A stretch of DNA of 64,000 nucleotides, taken from assembly GCA_025201845.1 (NCBI GenBank), contig MU603967.1, positions 64,836-128,835 of the forward strand. The letters are read 5' to 3'. This DNA comes from Martensiomyces pterosporus (Eukaryota > Kickxellomycota > Kickxellomycetes > Kickxellales > Kickxellaceae). Below the pieces are notes generated by a model. It made no database searches. It saw only the letters and a list, made by a program, of their open reading frames with translations, and had not been told where the DNA came from. How positions within the stretch are numbered: position 1 is the first letter of the stretch; each line of letters begins with the position of its first letter. Positions 41,284 through 51,548 of the stretch are shown here, piece by piece. Made by a program: the position numbers and the translations under genes.

Positions 41284-43313
41284 AGCAACACAATAGAATG
41301 TCCCTTCAACACAGTATTGAAGTGAGCCGCTGAGCTGGCTCTCCCCTTTTGGAGTCCGCCAAGGCGCAGAAGTTCTCCTGGCATAAAAGCAGGGAGGCCG
41401 CCGCAGTAGAGTAGTGGTTTCCTTGTTAGCAATACATCTATTTACAAGTACACCCCTACAGTCTACACGGCCACCCTGCCTCATTATCTAACAACAGCAT
41501 ATGGCAGGCGATTTCTCTGCCAGGAACCAGAAAAAAAGATACCCAGAGCAGGAAGCGGCAAATAATAACATCTGCATGTGGTCAGGTAGCAATTTTTGCC
41601 TCGTCAGTCTCGCTTTACTAGGGCGAGCTTTGCCTGGCGGCAATTCCGAGCTTGACTCATTGCGAAACATCACTCCAGCACACGTTGGAGATCGAACCCA
41701 CGCACACGAGTGCGGTGGCGGGACCAGACAACCCCCGGAAGGGCCAAAATCGGTCCGCAATTCAATCATCAAAACCTCGCAGCTTCAGGCAGCCATAAAA
41801 CGGACTGCGCTGCCTCCCTGGCAAGCCAGCCGTGTAACGCAAGGCACGCAGCACCCCAACAGCGCTGGCCTGCTCTTCGCTTTTGGTAGTCGGTGCCGGT
41901 GGGGTTGACTACTTTCTGGCATGATGTCACTTCAGCTGCCAGTTTTGCGCATGGTGTTCGACTGCAGGGATCAACTAAGCCCCTGGTTTGCTTGCCTCAT
42001 GGCACCCAAGGGCTGCTGCTGCATGGTGTAGCTTGTGTGACGGCTGAAGAGAACAATGCCATCAGCGCTCCAAGCGAAAAGAACGCCAGGGCTCTAGTGG
42101 CGGGTGTGCGCACATAAGGCGCTGCAAAAAAGTCTGTGGAGGGGGCAGGTGTGGCTGGCATACTTGGTGAAAGGGGCTGTGGGTAGCTTAGCGCCCCCTG
42201 ATCTCGCCTTTGCTGTGTGTCCGGAAGACAGAGACTGCCATGCACCCAGTGACAGCGATGGCGGGGCGTGGAAATACAAGGCGCAGAGGCCCTGCAAAGA
42301 CCCCACCACCATTCCTTTGCAGGGCACTCGTATTCCCTGTTACGCTGAAATGCGCACATTTCCGCACAGTGCCCAGGCAATTTGGGGGAGCAGCAGTGTC
42401 AACTGAGGAGAAGAGGACACTGCCCAACAGTGAAAGAGCCGCTCGTTGGTGCGGTTTGTGCTCACAGCCATCGCGTGGCTCGCCCGGGCCGAGCCAATCA
42501 TGCGGGGGCTCTGCTCTCTGGCCTGCCTGGTGTTCCCAGTGACAGCAAACAGGCCTGCAAAGAGCCTTGGCCGCTGCGCCAATAAAAGCGGGTTTGGTTC
42601 CTGAGCACAGGAGAGAAGTGGGCATGCAAGTGTAAAGGGTTCTGAGCAGGAGTGCCCTGTGCTTCCATTTGCGGATGGCAATGACGTCGGTGTTGAGCAG
42701 CGGTTTCTTTCTCTGACTAGCAGGCGTGGTCTGCAGCCTATTGAAGTATTGGATCCGTCTTGCTACTCCTTCCATTGAATCTCTTGGGCAGGCAGCATCT
42801 CCAAAAGGGATGTACAGAGAATCCAACAGGCAATGTCCGAACAGCGAAGCCTCAACATGACGTTTTGATACAGCTCTGCTTTGTATTCAGCAAAATGGCC
42901 ATCACGCATTGCACAAACAAAGAAGCGGGTTCCTTGCGCTTTGCTAGCAATGCGGATGATACGATTACACAGCCGCCAGCACCGCCAAAATCTTGCCACA
43001 GCGTGGGATAGAAGCGCTTTTCTACACACTTTCTCTCGTGCAGATAGCCAAATGCGGGCATGAAGGCGTGCGCTGCCCGGGTGTCTCGGCACGTATACTC
43101 CACACTATAAATACCCCTCCATCCCCCAGCCCCCTCCATGCAGTGGATTCAAGCTTCGCCACGGTGAACGCAAGGGTCTGTCTACAAACACTGTATAGCT
43201 AGATTTTTCTCTACAAAGCCGACGCTTTTCTAGCAGCACGCATTGTGGTTATTTGCCATTTGTACACAATACCTCTCCATATCCTACATCTCTGAATTCT
43301 TGGACTCGCCAAT
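41284..43313. other. Intergenic, 2.0 kb, with a possible transposon relic
   Basis: No intact gene. Minus-strand frames between about 42660 and 43090 read like scattered fragments of a DDE transposase (see findings). A frame at 41501-41908 plus shows no family. A TATAAATA element at 43106-43113 lies upstream of the second P5 ATPase. A tRNA-like B box at 41687-41697 was examined and rejected. Confidence 0.4.
43106..43113 (+). promoter_or_regulatory. TATA box candidate for P5 ATPase paralog 2
   Basis: TATAAATA in the context CACACTATAAATACCCC, 208 nt upstream of the ATG at 43314, with CT-rich sequence just downstream. Confidence 0.5.
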
Positions 43314-46300
43314 ATGCGCACATCCAGCAGCGACAGGTCGCGCTCGATGCTGAGCACCGCCTCTCGAATTGTTACATATGTTGCCCTCTCCGGGCTTTTC
43401 CTCCAGGGAGCACAGTCAAAGCCCGTGTTTAATTCAGGTGTGTATCTGTGCATTCTCGATCCACATCACTCGCAATAAGAAACAAAGAAAGCATGAGGTG
43501 CTAAGGCTGGTCGCTCTCTCTGCTGTTTGTAGTCAACAAGTACGACGCTCGCGGCAGCCTCTGCCCTTTGAGGACGCGCACTGGTAGTCTCTGCCCGCTA
43601 GTGTGCGTCAGCGACGTGTCCCTGTGCCCCAGGGGCTACGGCGCCGATAGCTGCCCCGCTGGCCAAACGCTGTGCATCGACGGCACATGCAGCGCCGAGT
43701 GCGGCGACATCCCGGCTCGCAAAAACCCGTGCGGCTGCTCCTTCCAGCACCCTCCAAGTGAGGCACAGAGCCTTGTTCCTTGCGCTGCATTCCCCGAGGT
43801 CACAATCCAGCACTACAACGCAAAGGACACAGACCAGCTTATTGACTTCTGCTCCACCCAATTCAACATCTCTGGCACGCTCCCAACCTGGGGCCAGTGG
43901 ACAACCGCCCAGAACTTGCCCTCGGGTTCAGCCGAAGGTAGTCGCCGCTTCTGGGCTGGGAACCAGTGCCCCAAGGCACCCAAGTACCGCTACACTTACA
44001 AGGAGACCATGTGGGTCGCCGTGTTCGCTTGCGCCGGTGCCGAGGCACTGATTCTTCTGATCTGGTCCATGTACAAGTCAGTCCGCGAGATGCCCATCCG
44101 CCGCCTGCGCCACCGCGACTCGGGTTTTACTACAACTGCAGCCGCAGCTGTGGCGGTTGTCGATGACGATGGGGAAAAGAAGGTGACAAAGATGGACGAT
44201 CTGAGCGACGATGTGTCTTCTGAGAAGCACAGCTCAGGCTCCAAGGCATCTACCACTGGCGACGGCTCCAGCGACGAGCCCGAGCTGTACATCAGAGGGT
44301 ACAAGAACGACATTCTGGGCTGGATTGGGTTCATTTCTGTCCTCCTCGTCTCTCTCGGGTGGTTCGTGTGGATGGGGTTCTGGACTGGCGACTACTACGG
44401 CACGCTCGGCGAGCCCTATTCCCTGTCGCTCTACAACTCGGGGCTTCTGGACGAGACCCTGATCCCCATCTGGATCTTCGCCATGACCTGGCTTGTGGTC
44501 TGCTGCACATTCCAAGACAGACTGCGCAACTACTTCCGTATCGAGTGCCTGCCGTCCGTTGGCACATACGTGCAGATCGAGCGCGAGCTCAAGATGCTGC
44601 AGATGGCCAGCTCAACCTCAAGGTTCGTCATCTTTGCCAAGCGCGTGGAGGTGGCATTCACAAAGCTCATCCGCGCCAACGTCCGCGTGCAAACATGCAG
44701 GATCGAGACGACCACCAGCAACCTGCGGTACTTCAACTACATGTGCACTCGGTATGTGTTCAACGAGGCCACGAAGCAATATGGCCCCTACCAGTTCGAC
44801 ATGGGCAGCACACACCGGCAGCTCAACAGCCACTCCACCGGTCTGTCCAGCCAGGAGGCCAGCTCGCGGTTCGAGCTCGTGGGGCCCAACTTTATCAGCG
44901 TCGATGTTCCGAGCTACTTTGTCGCGTTCTGCCTCGAGATGTCGCAGTTCTTCTACCTGTACCAGTTCATGGTCATGTGGCTCTACTACTACTGGAACTA
45001 CTACATCATCGGCGTTATCGACACGTGCATCATTCTCCTCTCGGCGATCGTCAAGGTTGTTGTGCGTGTGCGCAGCGAGCTGCGTGTCAAGCGCATGGCT
45101 GAGCACAGCGAGCTGTGCCGCATTTTGCGCGATGACAAGTGGCAGGAGCTGAGCACCATCGACCTGGTCCCCGGCGATGTGTTCCAGGTCATTGCGGGCA
45201 TGCATGTCCCATGTGATGCAGTGATTCTGGGCGGCAACATCGTCGTTGACGAGTCCTCGCTCACTGGCGAGCCTCTGCCCATCCGCAAGTTCCCCATCCA
45301 CAACGACGACGGCGCCCACGACCAGAGCGGCGCTGGCAAGATCAACACCCTCTTCGCCGGCACGAGCGTGTCGCAGGCACAGCCAGTCAATAGCGCCGAT
45401 GGCTCCGTGTCCGAGCCCATCGCGCTCTGTCTGCACACTGGAACCCAGACAGACAAGGGCCAGCTGGTGCAGCAGATTCTGTTCCCGCAGCCCATCTCGT
45501 TCATCTTCAACGAGCAGCTGCGCCTGGTCTTTGGCATTCTGATCATCTACGCCGTCATCGTCTTTGTCCTGGCCATGGTGTTCTATCAGACCCAGCCGTC
45601 GGCCTCGTGGTTCTACGCCATGTTCTCCTGCTCCCAGCTCATCTGCCCCTTGCTCCCAGCGGCCCTCGTGATGGGCCAGTCGGTTGCCGCCGGGCGGCTG
45701 AAGAAGAAGAGCATCTTCTGCGTCGACCTCCCCCGCATCATCATGGCCGGAAAGGTGCAGATGTTCTGCTTCGACAAGACAGGCACCCTCACCAAGGAGG
45801 GCCTGGAGTTCTACGGCGGCCTGTGCGCCAAGAGCACCGGGCGCGACGTAAAGGCGTGGTCGTTCGACCCCTTCATCGACAGCTTCGACGCCCTGCCCCA
45901 GCTGATGCGCACCGCGGCGTCCACCTGCCATGCCGTTGCCGAGGTCGAGGGCGGCTTGATGATCGGCAACCCGGTGGACATCGAGATGTTCCGCACCACA
46001 AAATGCACCATCTCAAAGACGCCCAGTGCCGGTGCCCTGGACACCATCGTGTCGCCTGATGGCAGCCTGAGCCTGGACATTGTCAAGCGGTTCGAGTTCC
46101 TGCATTCGCGCGCCTCGATGTCGGTGGCTGTCCGCGATCCGCGCGACGGCCACGTGCACGTGTTCGTCAAGGGCTCGTTTGAGAAGGTCAGGGAACACTT
46201 GGATACCGCCACCGTTCCCAGCGACTACCTCTCTGCCGCCAACCGCATGGCCAAGCAAGGTGGCTACGTGTTGGCCGTCGGTCACCGCGATCTGGGCAAC

Positions 46301-47764
46301 ATTGACGAGTCTGCCATGCAGAACTGGACCCGCGACGATATGGAGAATGACTCGGAGCTGGTCGGCTTCATCGTGTTCAAGAACATGCTCAAGGAGGACA
46401 CACACGAGGCCATCGCCAAGCTGAAGGGCGGCGACACGCGCACCGTGATGATCACTGGCGACACAGCGCTGACCGGCGTGTTCATCGCCAAGGGTGCTGG
46501 CCTGATGAGCAACAGCGCCACCGTGTACCTGGGCGACGTTGACAAGGCAGGCAACCTCTACTGGACCGACGTCGACAGGGAGGAGCCCGTCCCCCAGAGC
46601 GACATTGACCGCGTAATCGCGGGGGCCAGCGCGCCCAATGGCGACTTTGAGCTGGCGATGACCGGCAAGGCGTTCAACCGCCTGGCTGATCTTGGCCTGA
46701 TCCGGCAGTACGTCCTGCACACTCGCGTGTTCGCACGTATGCTTCCCAACGACAAGGTCAACTGCGTCCAGCTGCACATGGAGCGCGGCATTACAGCCAT
46801 GTGCGGCGACGGCGGCAACGACTGCGGCGCGCTGCGTGCTGCCCACGTCGGCCTTGCGCTGTCGGATGCGGAGGCCTCGATCGTCTCGCCATTCTCGTCT
46901 AGCGACCGGTCGATCAACTCGTGCGTCGAGCTTCTGATCCAGGGCCGCTCGGCGCTGGCCACCTCGTTCGCCGGATATCTCTACCTGATTCTGTACGGCC
47001 AGACCATGACGTTCCTCAAGATCTTCTCGTTCTACTTCTCCAACACCGCCTCGAGCAACACCTGGATCTGGGTCGACGCCTTCATCAACACCATCATGTC
47101 CATCTGCGTGGCATACAGCGGACCCGCCTCAAAGCTGTCAAAGCACAGACCCACTGCGCGGATCCTGGGACCCCAGGTCCTGGCCAGTGCTCTGGGCACA
47201 GTCGCCATCAACTTCACGTTCCTTGCCAGTGCCTTCGCCTGGCTGTACAGCAAGGACTGGTTCCGGTGCAACGAATTCGATTCGAGCACCACCGATATTG
47301 CCAAATGGTGGCTCCTGGCCGACAACTACGAGGCCATGGTCCTGGCCATTGTCTGCCTGTTCCAGTTTGTCAACAACGCAATGGTGGTCAACTTTGGGTA
47401 CTTGTTCCGCCGCAGGTGGTACCACAACTATGCCCTGGTGTTCCTCTGGGCTGTCTATGTCTCGATCATCTCCACCGTGCTTCTGGCTCGCACCAACTGG
47501 CTGGGCTGCAGGTTCCGGATGAACTGCGGATCAAAGGGCGTTTTGGCTGACGAGTTTGGAATCCACCCAAAGTTCCACATCGAGGACTACAACAACATCA
47601 TCGGACACAACATCATTCCAACCGCTGACCGGTATGAGCTCTGGGGCATTTGCATCGGCAACATGTGCGCCACTGTCCTGTGGCAGCTGGTGTTTGCCCT
47701 CTACCCTGTGCACTCGGCTCTTCGCAAGAAGCGCCCGCTGCGTCGCTTGAAGGTCAAGCTCTAA
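43314..47764 (+). CDS. P5-type (P5B-like) ATPase with secreted Cys-rich N-terminal domain, paralog 2
   Basis: Two exons: 43314..43437 (41 codons plus 1 nt, donor gtgtgt) and 43533..47764 (after ttgtag), giving 1451 residues. Exon 1 is a signal peptide (IVTYVALSGLFLQGAQSKP). The Cys-rich segment reads LCPLVCVSDVSLCPRG, TLCIDGTCSAECGD and NPCGCSF. The first membrane helix follows at MWVAVFACAGAEALILLIW. Core motifs are DESSLTGEPLPIRK, CPLLPAALVMG in M4, FCFDKTGTLTKEGLEFYGG (Asp789), FVKGSFEKV, MITGDTALTGVF and GDGGNDCGALRAAHVGLALS. The C-terminus ends RRLKVKL, matching RRLKLKL in paralog 1. The intron has the same position and phase as in paralog 1. Codon use is more strongly C/G-ending than in paralog 1, suggesting higher expression. 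Confidence 0.93.
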
Positions 47765-48593
47765 TTGGAAGCCCGGGCTTGCGCTGGGTCTCCACGTTTG
47801 ATTGTTTGCATTCTATCATTGCCGTATCCTCTCACTTCATTTTCATACATCCCTTTAATCAAGCGGGTTCACATATATTCTCAGCAGCACGACAAGTGGA
47901 GTGGCCTTGGGGTGCTTGTTTGGATGTAAGCACGAGTAAGAAAGAAAGGTACTGAAGGAGCCCGTCGCATTCGCATTCGCATTCGCAATCAAGGCAGTGG
48001 TGAGTTTCAGCGGATAGGGCGAAGCAGGATGAGGCGTGGAAGAGCACAGGACGAGAAAGCAACGAGGAAATAAATAAGTCAGAGAAAAAGGAAAACTGGA
48101 GAGCATGGAAAAAGGCACTTTTACATACAAGATATATAAAGGGGAGATATGTAACTGGATGCATGCAGCTGCTGGATATGAGGGTGTGTGCAAGTCGGCG
48201 GCGTAGCGGGGAGGCGCAACAGAGAATACCACGAAGGAAAGGGCGGCGATGCAGGAAAGCGAGTGTAAAAAGGAAATGTGTGAACATGAGAGAAATATGA
48301 GATGTGAGGGATATGGCTGAGTCGAGAAGCGGAAAAGAAAACAAGAGCGAGAGCAAAGTGGTGCTGGTGCAGAAAAGAAAAGGAAAAGGAAATATATAGA
48401 CGTGCGCCGAAGAAACAATAATAATAGTATGGCCATATGTTCATATACACAAATAGTAACCCTTTCCCTCATGGCACGCTGCCTCGCCTCACCTTGAGCA
48501 AATGCCACTCACAGACACCCCGGTTTCAACGCCAGCCGCATCCAAGCTCGACAACACCCGCTGCCCCGCTGCTCTCCACCACACGTAGCCAGG
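47765..48593. other. Intergenic between convergent P5 ATPase 2 and RRM gene
   Basis: 829 nt of 3' flanks from both genes. It includes a hexamer repeat (CGCATT)n at 47966-47983 and A/G-rich sequence (plus strand) at 48050-48420. No coding frame is supported. Confidence 0.5.
47966..47989 (+). repeat. Hexanucleotide repeat CGCATT, about four units
   Basis: Three perfect CGCATT units followed by CGCAAT, in the 3' flank of the second P5 ATPase gene. Confidence 0.85.
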
Positions 48594-51548
48594 CTAGATG
48601 ACGCGGATGGTATCGCTGTCCAGCCCCAAGTCCATCTTCTGTCCCTGCTGCACCTGCTGCTGCTGCTGCTGCCTTGGGTCGCCGCTGAGCTGCATATTTC
48701 CCAGAGAGCCGCCCACAGGATTCAATGCCGAGGGCGATGACGCAAGCAGCAACATCGACGATGCCGACAGGCGAGACGACGAAACGGGAGTAGACAGCGC
48801 GCCATGGCACTCGTCTACCTGTGAAACGAGGGTGGGTGAGTGCCCAGCAACTGACGACGAGGGCCACAGCTGGTTGAGGGACAGCTGCGACTGCGAAGTG
48901 CGGTGGAACGATGGCTTACTCGACAGCCTGCGCTGGCCAATAACTCCGGCGCTAGGACGCCTCTCCAGCGAGCTCATAGACACAACGCCGACGGCCGAGT
49001 TCCTCTTGCTGGTGCTTGCAGTGGAGGGGGTTGAGGGCACCTGCGCATCGGAGTTACTGCTGCCATTGTTGAGCGCCAGGGCATTGAAGCGGCGGCTCAG
49101 CAGCTCGCTTGGGCATGATGCAAGTGTGGGCAGCACCGTGCCAGAAGGAGAGGCTGCGTATTCCTGCTGTGCATGCAGCTGGTGTCTATTTTGTTGCTGC
49201 TGCTGCTCGACGTCGTCAAATTGGCTTCTGTTCGCCTGCATCACCAGCAGCTGGTGGTGGCTGTAGTGGTCGGCAGTGGTCGTGGGAGGCGAGTCAACAA
49301 GCGATGCTGCGGCTGCATTATTGAGAACCGAGGATTCCTGCTGCTGGTGCTGGTAGTAGTAATAGTACTGCTGGGAATATCCTGGGTTGGAAGATGGCTG
49401 AGCAACGGGGACGCCAGACGAATTTGGCGTGCTGGCGAAAAAATCCGCGCCTGCAGCAGCAGCCGTTCCAGTGGTATGCATGGGCGACACACTATAGAAG
49501 GCAGAATGAGGCGTCTGATTGTACCCGCTCGTGTGCTGCTCCAGCTGCTGCTGCTGGATGTGCAAAGGGACTGCAGCTATGCCCAAATTGGCAGAAGATG
49601 GAGCAGATGAGGGTTGTGCTGCAGTTACCAAACCAGGAATCGAGAGATGGAGCGACCTCGCATGCCCAGCGCCGCCAGTACGTGTAGCTGCAGCAAGCGG
49701 TTGCTGCTGTTTCCCATCGGCCACATCCACATGTGCAGGATGCTGCTGGCTGGTGCTCGACACAAGGGCTGCCGACGACAGCGGCGGGGACGCAGCAGAA
49801 GTGGAGGCGGCGGGCATCGAAGCGACACTCAGTCCCAGCCCAAGCGCAGGAGCAGCATTTTGAGGAGCACCCGAGGCCCTGTTGCTGGCAGTAGCTGAGT
49901 TCCTGTCGAGAGCAGGCTGCTGCTGCTGCTGCTGCTCGCCCACGCTATTCCTATGCGAGTTGAAACCGCTGCTGTTGCCTTGGCTGCTGTTGTGGTGATG
50001 GCTGTTGCTGCTGTTGTGGTGGTGGTGATGGTGGTGGTGATGGTGGTGCCTGTGGTGGTTGTGGCGTGCGTGGCTTTGCGACCTGCCCCAGCTCAGGCGA
50101 ATCCTGGATCCGCCCAGCGTGTGCCCATTGAGCGCCCTCATGGCGGTCTCCGCATTCGCGCGCTTGGCAAAAGTAACGAACCCGCACCCCCTATTGGGCG
50201 GGATCTTGCAGTAAACAACCTCGCCATATACGGCAAAAAAAGCATGCAGCTCGTCCTCGCCTACCGGGTGCATCAGCCCGCCCACAAAAACAGTGGTGTT
50301 GAATGGGTCGGTGGCTGGGTTATACAGGGCGTTGCTGCTAGCGCTGGAGGTCGAAGAGGCAGGAGACCCGGCGACATCCCTGGAAGCAGAGTCGCCCTGC
50401 TGAAGCGTGTAGTTTGCAGTGCCGGTGGGTGTGCGCTTGGGAGTTGCTGTGGAGACCCTGATGGCACGCGATCCGATGATTTTGCCTTGCATTTCTGCTA
50501 GGGCGCGCTGCTGGTCAGCCTCGTCAGAAAACCGCACAAAGCCGTAGCCTCTAGGCAGGTTGGTGATGGGATCGGTGACGACCTTCGCTGTGCGCACGGA
50601 GGCGTATCTGCACCTGAACTCGTTGGCCAGCTGGATATCGGTGACCTCGGAGGCCAGGTCGCCAACAAACAGGGAAAATTCAGGAGCATCAACCAAGGGA
50701 ACAAGGCTGCTGAACACAGCGCCATTGGTAGCAGGTGTGATAAGGGACAGCGAGGCAGGGTACATGGGGCTGCTGGCCGTGGCAGCGGTGGGGACGAGCG
50801 CGCTGTTGAAGCCAAGTGGCATTCCTGAAGCCCAATTCAGGCGGAAAGAGCGAGCGAAGGGGGCAGGCATCGGCTGAGCGTTGTAAAGCGAGAGGATGCG
50901 CTCGGCGTCTGCTTGTGTGGGGACCTCAATGAAACAGTAGTTGGCAGGGCCGCCGGTAAGCCGATCGCGGATCATCTTCACGGCGACGTTCTCGCCGACG
51001 CATGCCCACACCTGGCGAATGCACTCGTCGTCCATCCAGGGGTCGATATCACCCATCCACAGCTGCGTCGGGGAGAGGACAGACGAGGGATTCGAGGGGA
51101 CATAAAGCTGCTGTTGATTGTAAGGGTACTGCAAGGATGACAGGAAGGGGGCTGCGGCTGCAGCTGCAGTTGCAGTTGCAGGCGTGGGTGCAGCAGCAGC
51201 AGCGAGGGAGGGGATGGATGACAAGGGTGCGGCAGTAGCGGAGGGTGACGACACGCAGTCAGTTGAAAGGAAGTGCTGCTGCTGCTGGGGGGCTGTGGGA
51301 TAATGGAGCAGTATGTGATGCTGGTGAGGGTGCGGAGTGGAGTGCGAGTGATGGATTGGAGGTGGGGCTGCGAAGGCTGATGGTGATGTCGTAGGCAGCG
51401 GTGCATTTGCAGGATTACTGGGGGCGTCGATCACTGCTGGGGGATCAAATACGGAGGAGGGGCGCCGCAAGTCGCCTTTCGCTTGCTGGTCGAATTTGAA
51501 TTCGCGGGCAGCATTCTGGAAGACATACGACGGCGCAGAGTAGGCCAT
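48594..51548 (-). CDS. Three-RRM RNA-binding protein (Nam8/Ngr1/TIA-1-like) with poly-His and poly-Gln tracts
   Basis: The product is 984 residues from an ATG at 51548; the open frame continues upstream only to a TTG. The N-terminus is Pro/Ala/His/Gln-rich. RRM1 starts LWMGDIDPWMDDECIRQVWA and has the degenerate RNP1 PANYCFIEV, typical of the Nam8/Ngr1/Csx1 and SECp43 group. RRM2 has SLFVGDLASEVTD and RGYGFVRFSD. RRM3 has TVFVGGLMHPVGEDELHAFF and GCGFVTFAKR, then LGGSRIRLSWGRSQ. Directly after RRM3 comes a His/Asn tract with a run of eleven His, then a long Gln/Ser/Ala-rich tail. Such proteins act in mRNA stability or U1-dependent splicing. The Gln/His tracts suggest condensate-prone behaviour, which is inference. 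Confidence 0.92.
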   Translation of the reverse strand: MAYSAPSYVFQNAAREFKFDQQAKGDLRRPSSVFDPPAVIDAPSNPANAPLPTTSPSAFAAPPPIHHSHSTPHPHQHHILLHYPTAPQQQQHFLSTDCVSSPSATAAPLSSIPSLAAAAAPTPATATAAAAAAPFLSSLQYPYNQQQLYVPSNPSSVLSPTQLWMGDIDPWMDDECIRQVWACVGENVAVKMIRDRLTGGPANYCFIEVPTQADAERILSLYNAQPMPAPFARSFRLNWASGMPLGFNSALVPTAATASSPMYPASLSLITPATNGAVFSSLVPLVDAPEFSLFVGDLASEVTDIQLANEFRCRYASVRTAKVVTDPITNLPRGYGFVRFSDEADQQRALAEMQGKIIGSRAIRVSTATPKRTPTGTANYTLQQGDSASRDVAGSPASSTSSASSNALYNPATDPFNTTVFVGGLMHPVGEDELHAFFAVYGEVVYCKIPPNRGCGFVTFAKRANAETAMRALNGHTLGGSRIRLSWGRSQSHARHNHHRHHHHHHHHHHHNSSNSHHHNSSQGNSSGFNSHRNSVGEQQQQQQPALDRNSATASNRASGAPQNAAPALGLGLSVASMPAASTSAASPPLSSAALVSSTSQQHPAHVDVADGKQQQPLAAATRTGGAGHARSLHLSIPGLVTAAQPSSAPSSANLGIAAVPLHIQQQQLEQHTSGYNQTPHSAFYSVSPMHTTGTAAAAGADFFASTPNSSGVPVAQPSSNPGYSQQYYYYYQHQQQESSVLNNAAAASLVDSPPTTTADHYSHHQLLVMQANRSQFDDVEQQQQQNRHQLHAQQEYAASPSGTVLPTLASCPSELLSRRFNALALNNGSSNSDAQVPSTPSTASTSKRNSAVGVVSMSSLERRPSAGVIGQRRLSSKPSFHRTSQSQLSLNQLWPSSSVAGHSPTLVSQVDECHGALSTPVSSSRLSASSMLLLASSPSALNPVGGSLGNMQLSGDPRQQQQQQVQQGQKMDLGLDSDTIRVI

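Noticed and set aside
41640..41740. tRNA-like B box (minus strand GGTTCGATCTC)
   Set aside because: The T-stem does not pair (position 61 is T and the outer pair fails) and no matching acceptor stem or A box lies 50-60 nt upstream.
42188..42826. 212-residue open frame, minus strand, as an intact gene
   Set aside because: It lacks consistent codon bias and family features. Part of it may be transposon relic, reported separately, but not a gene.
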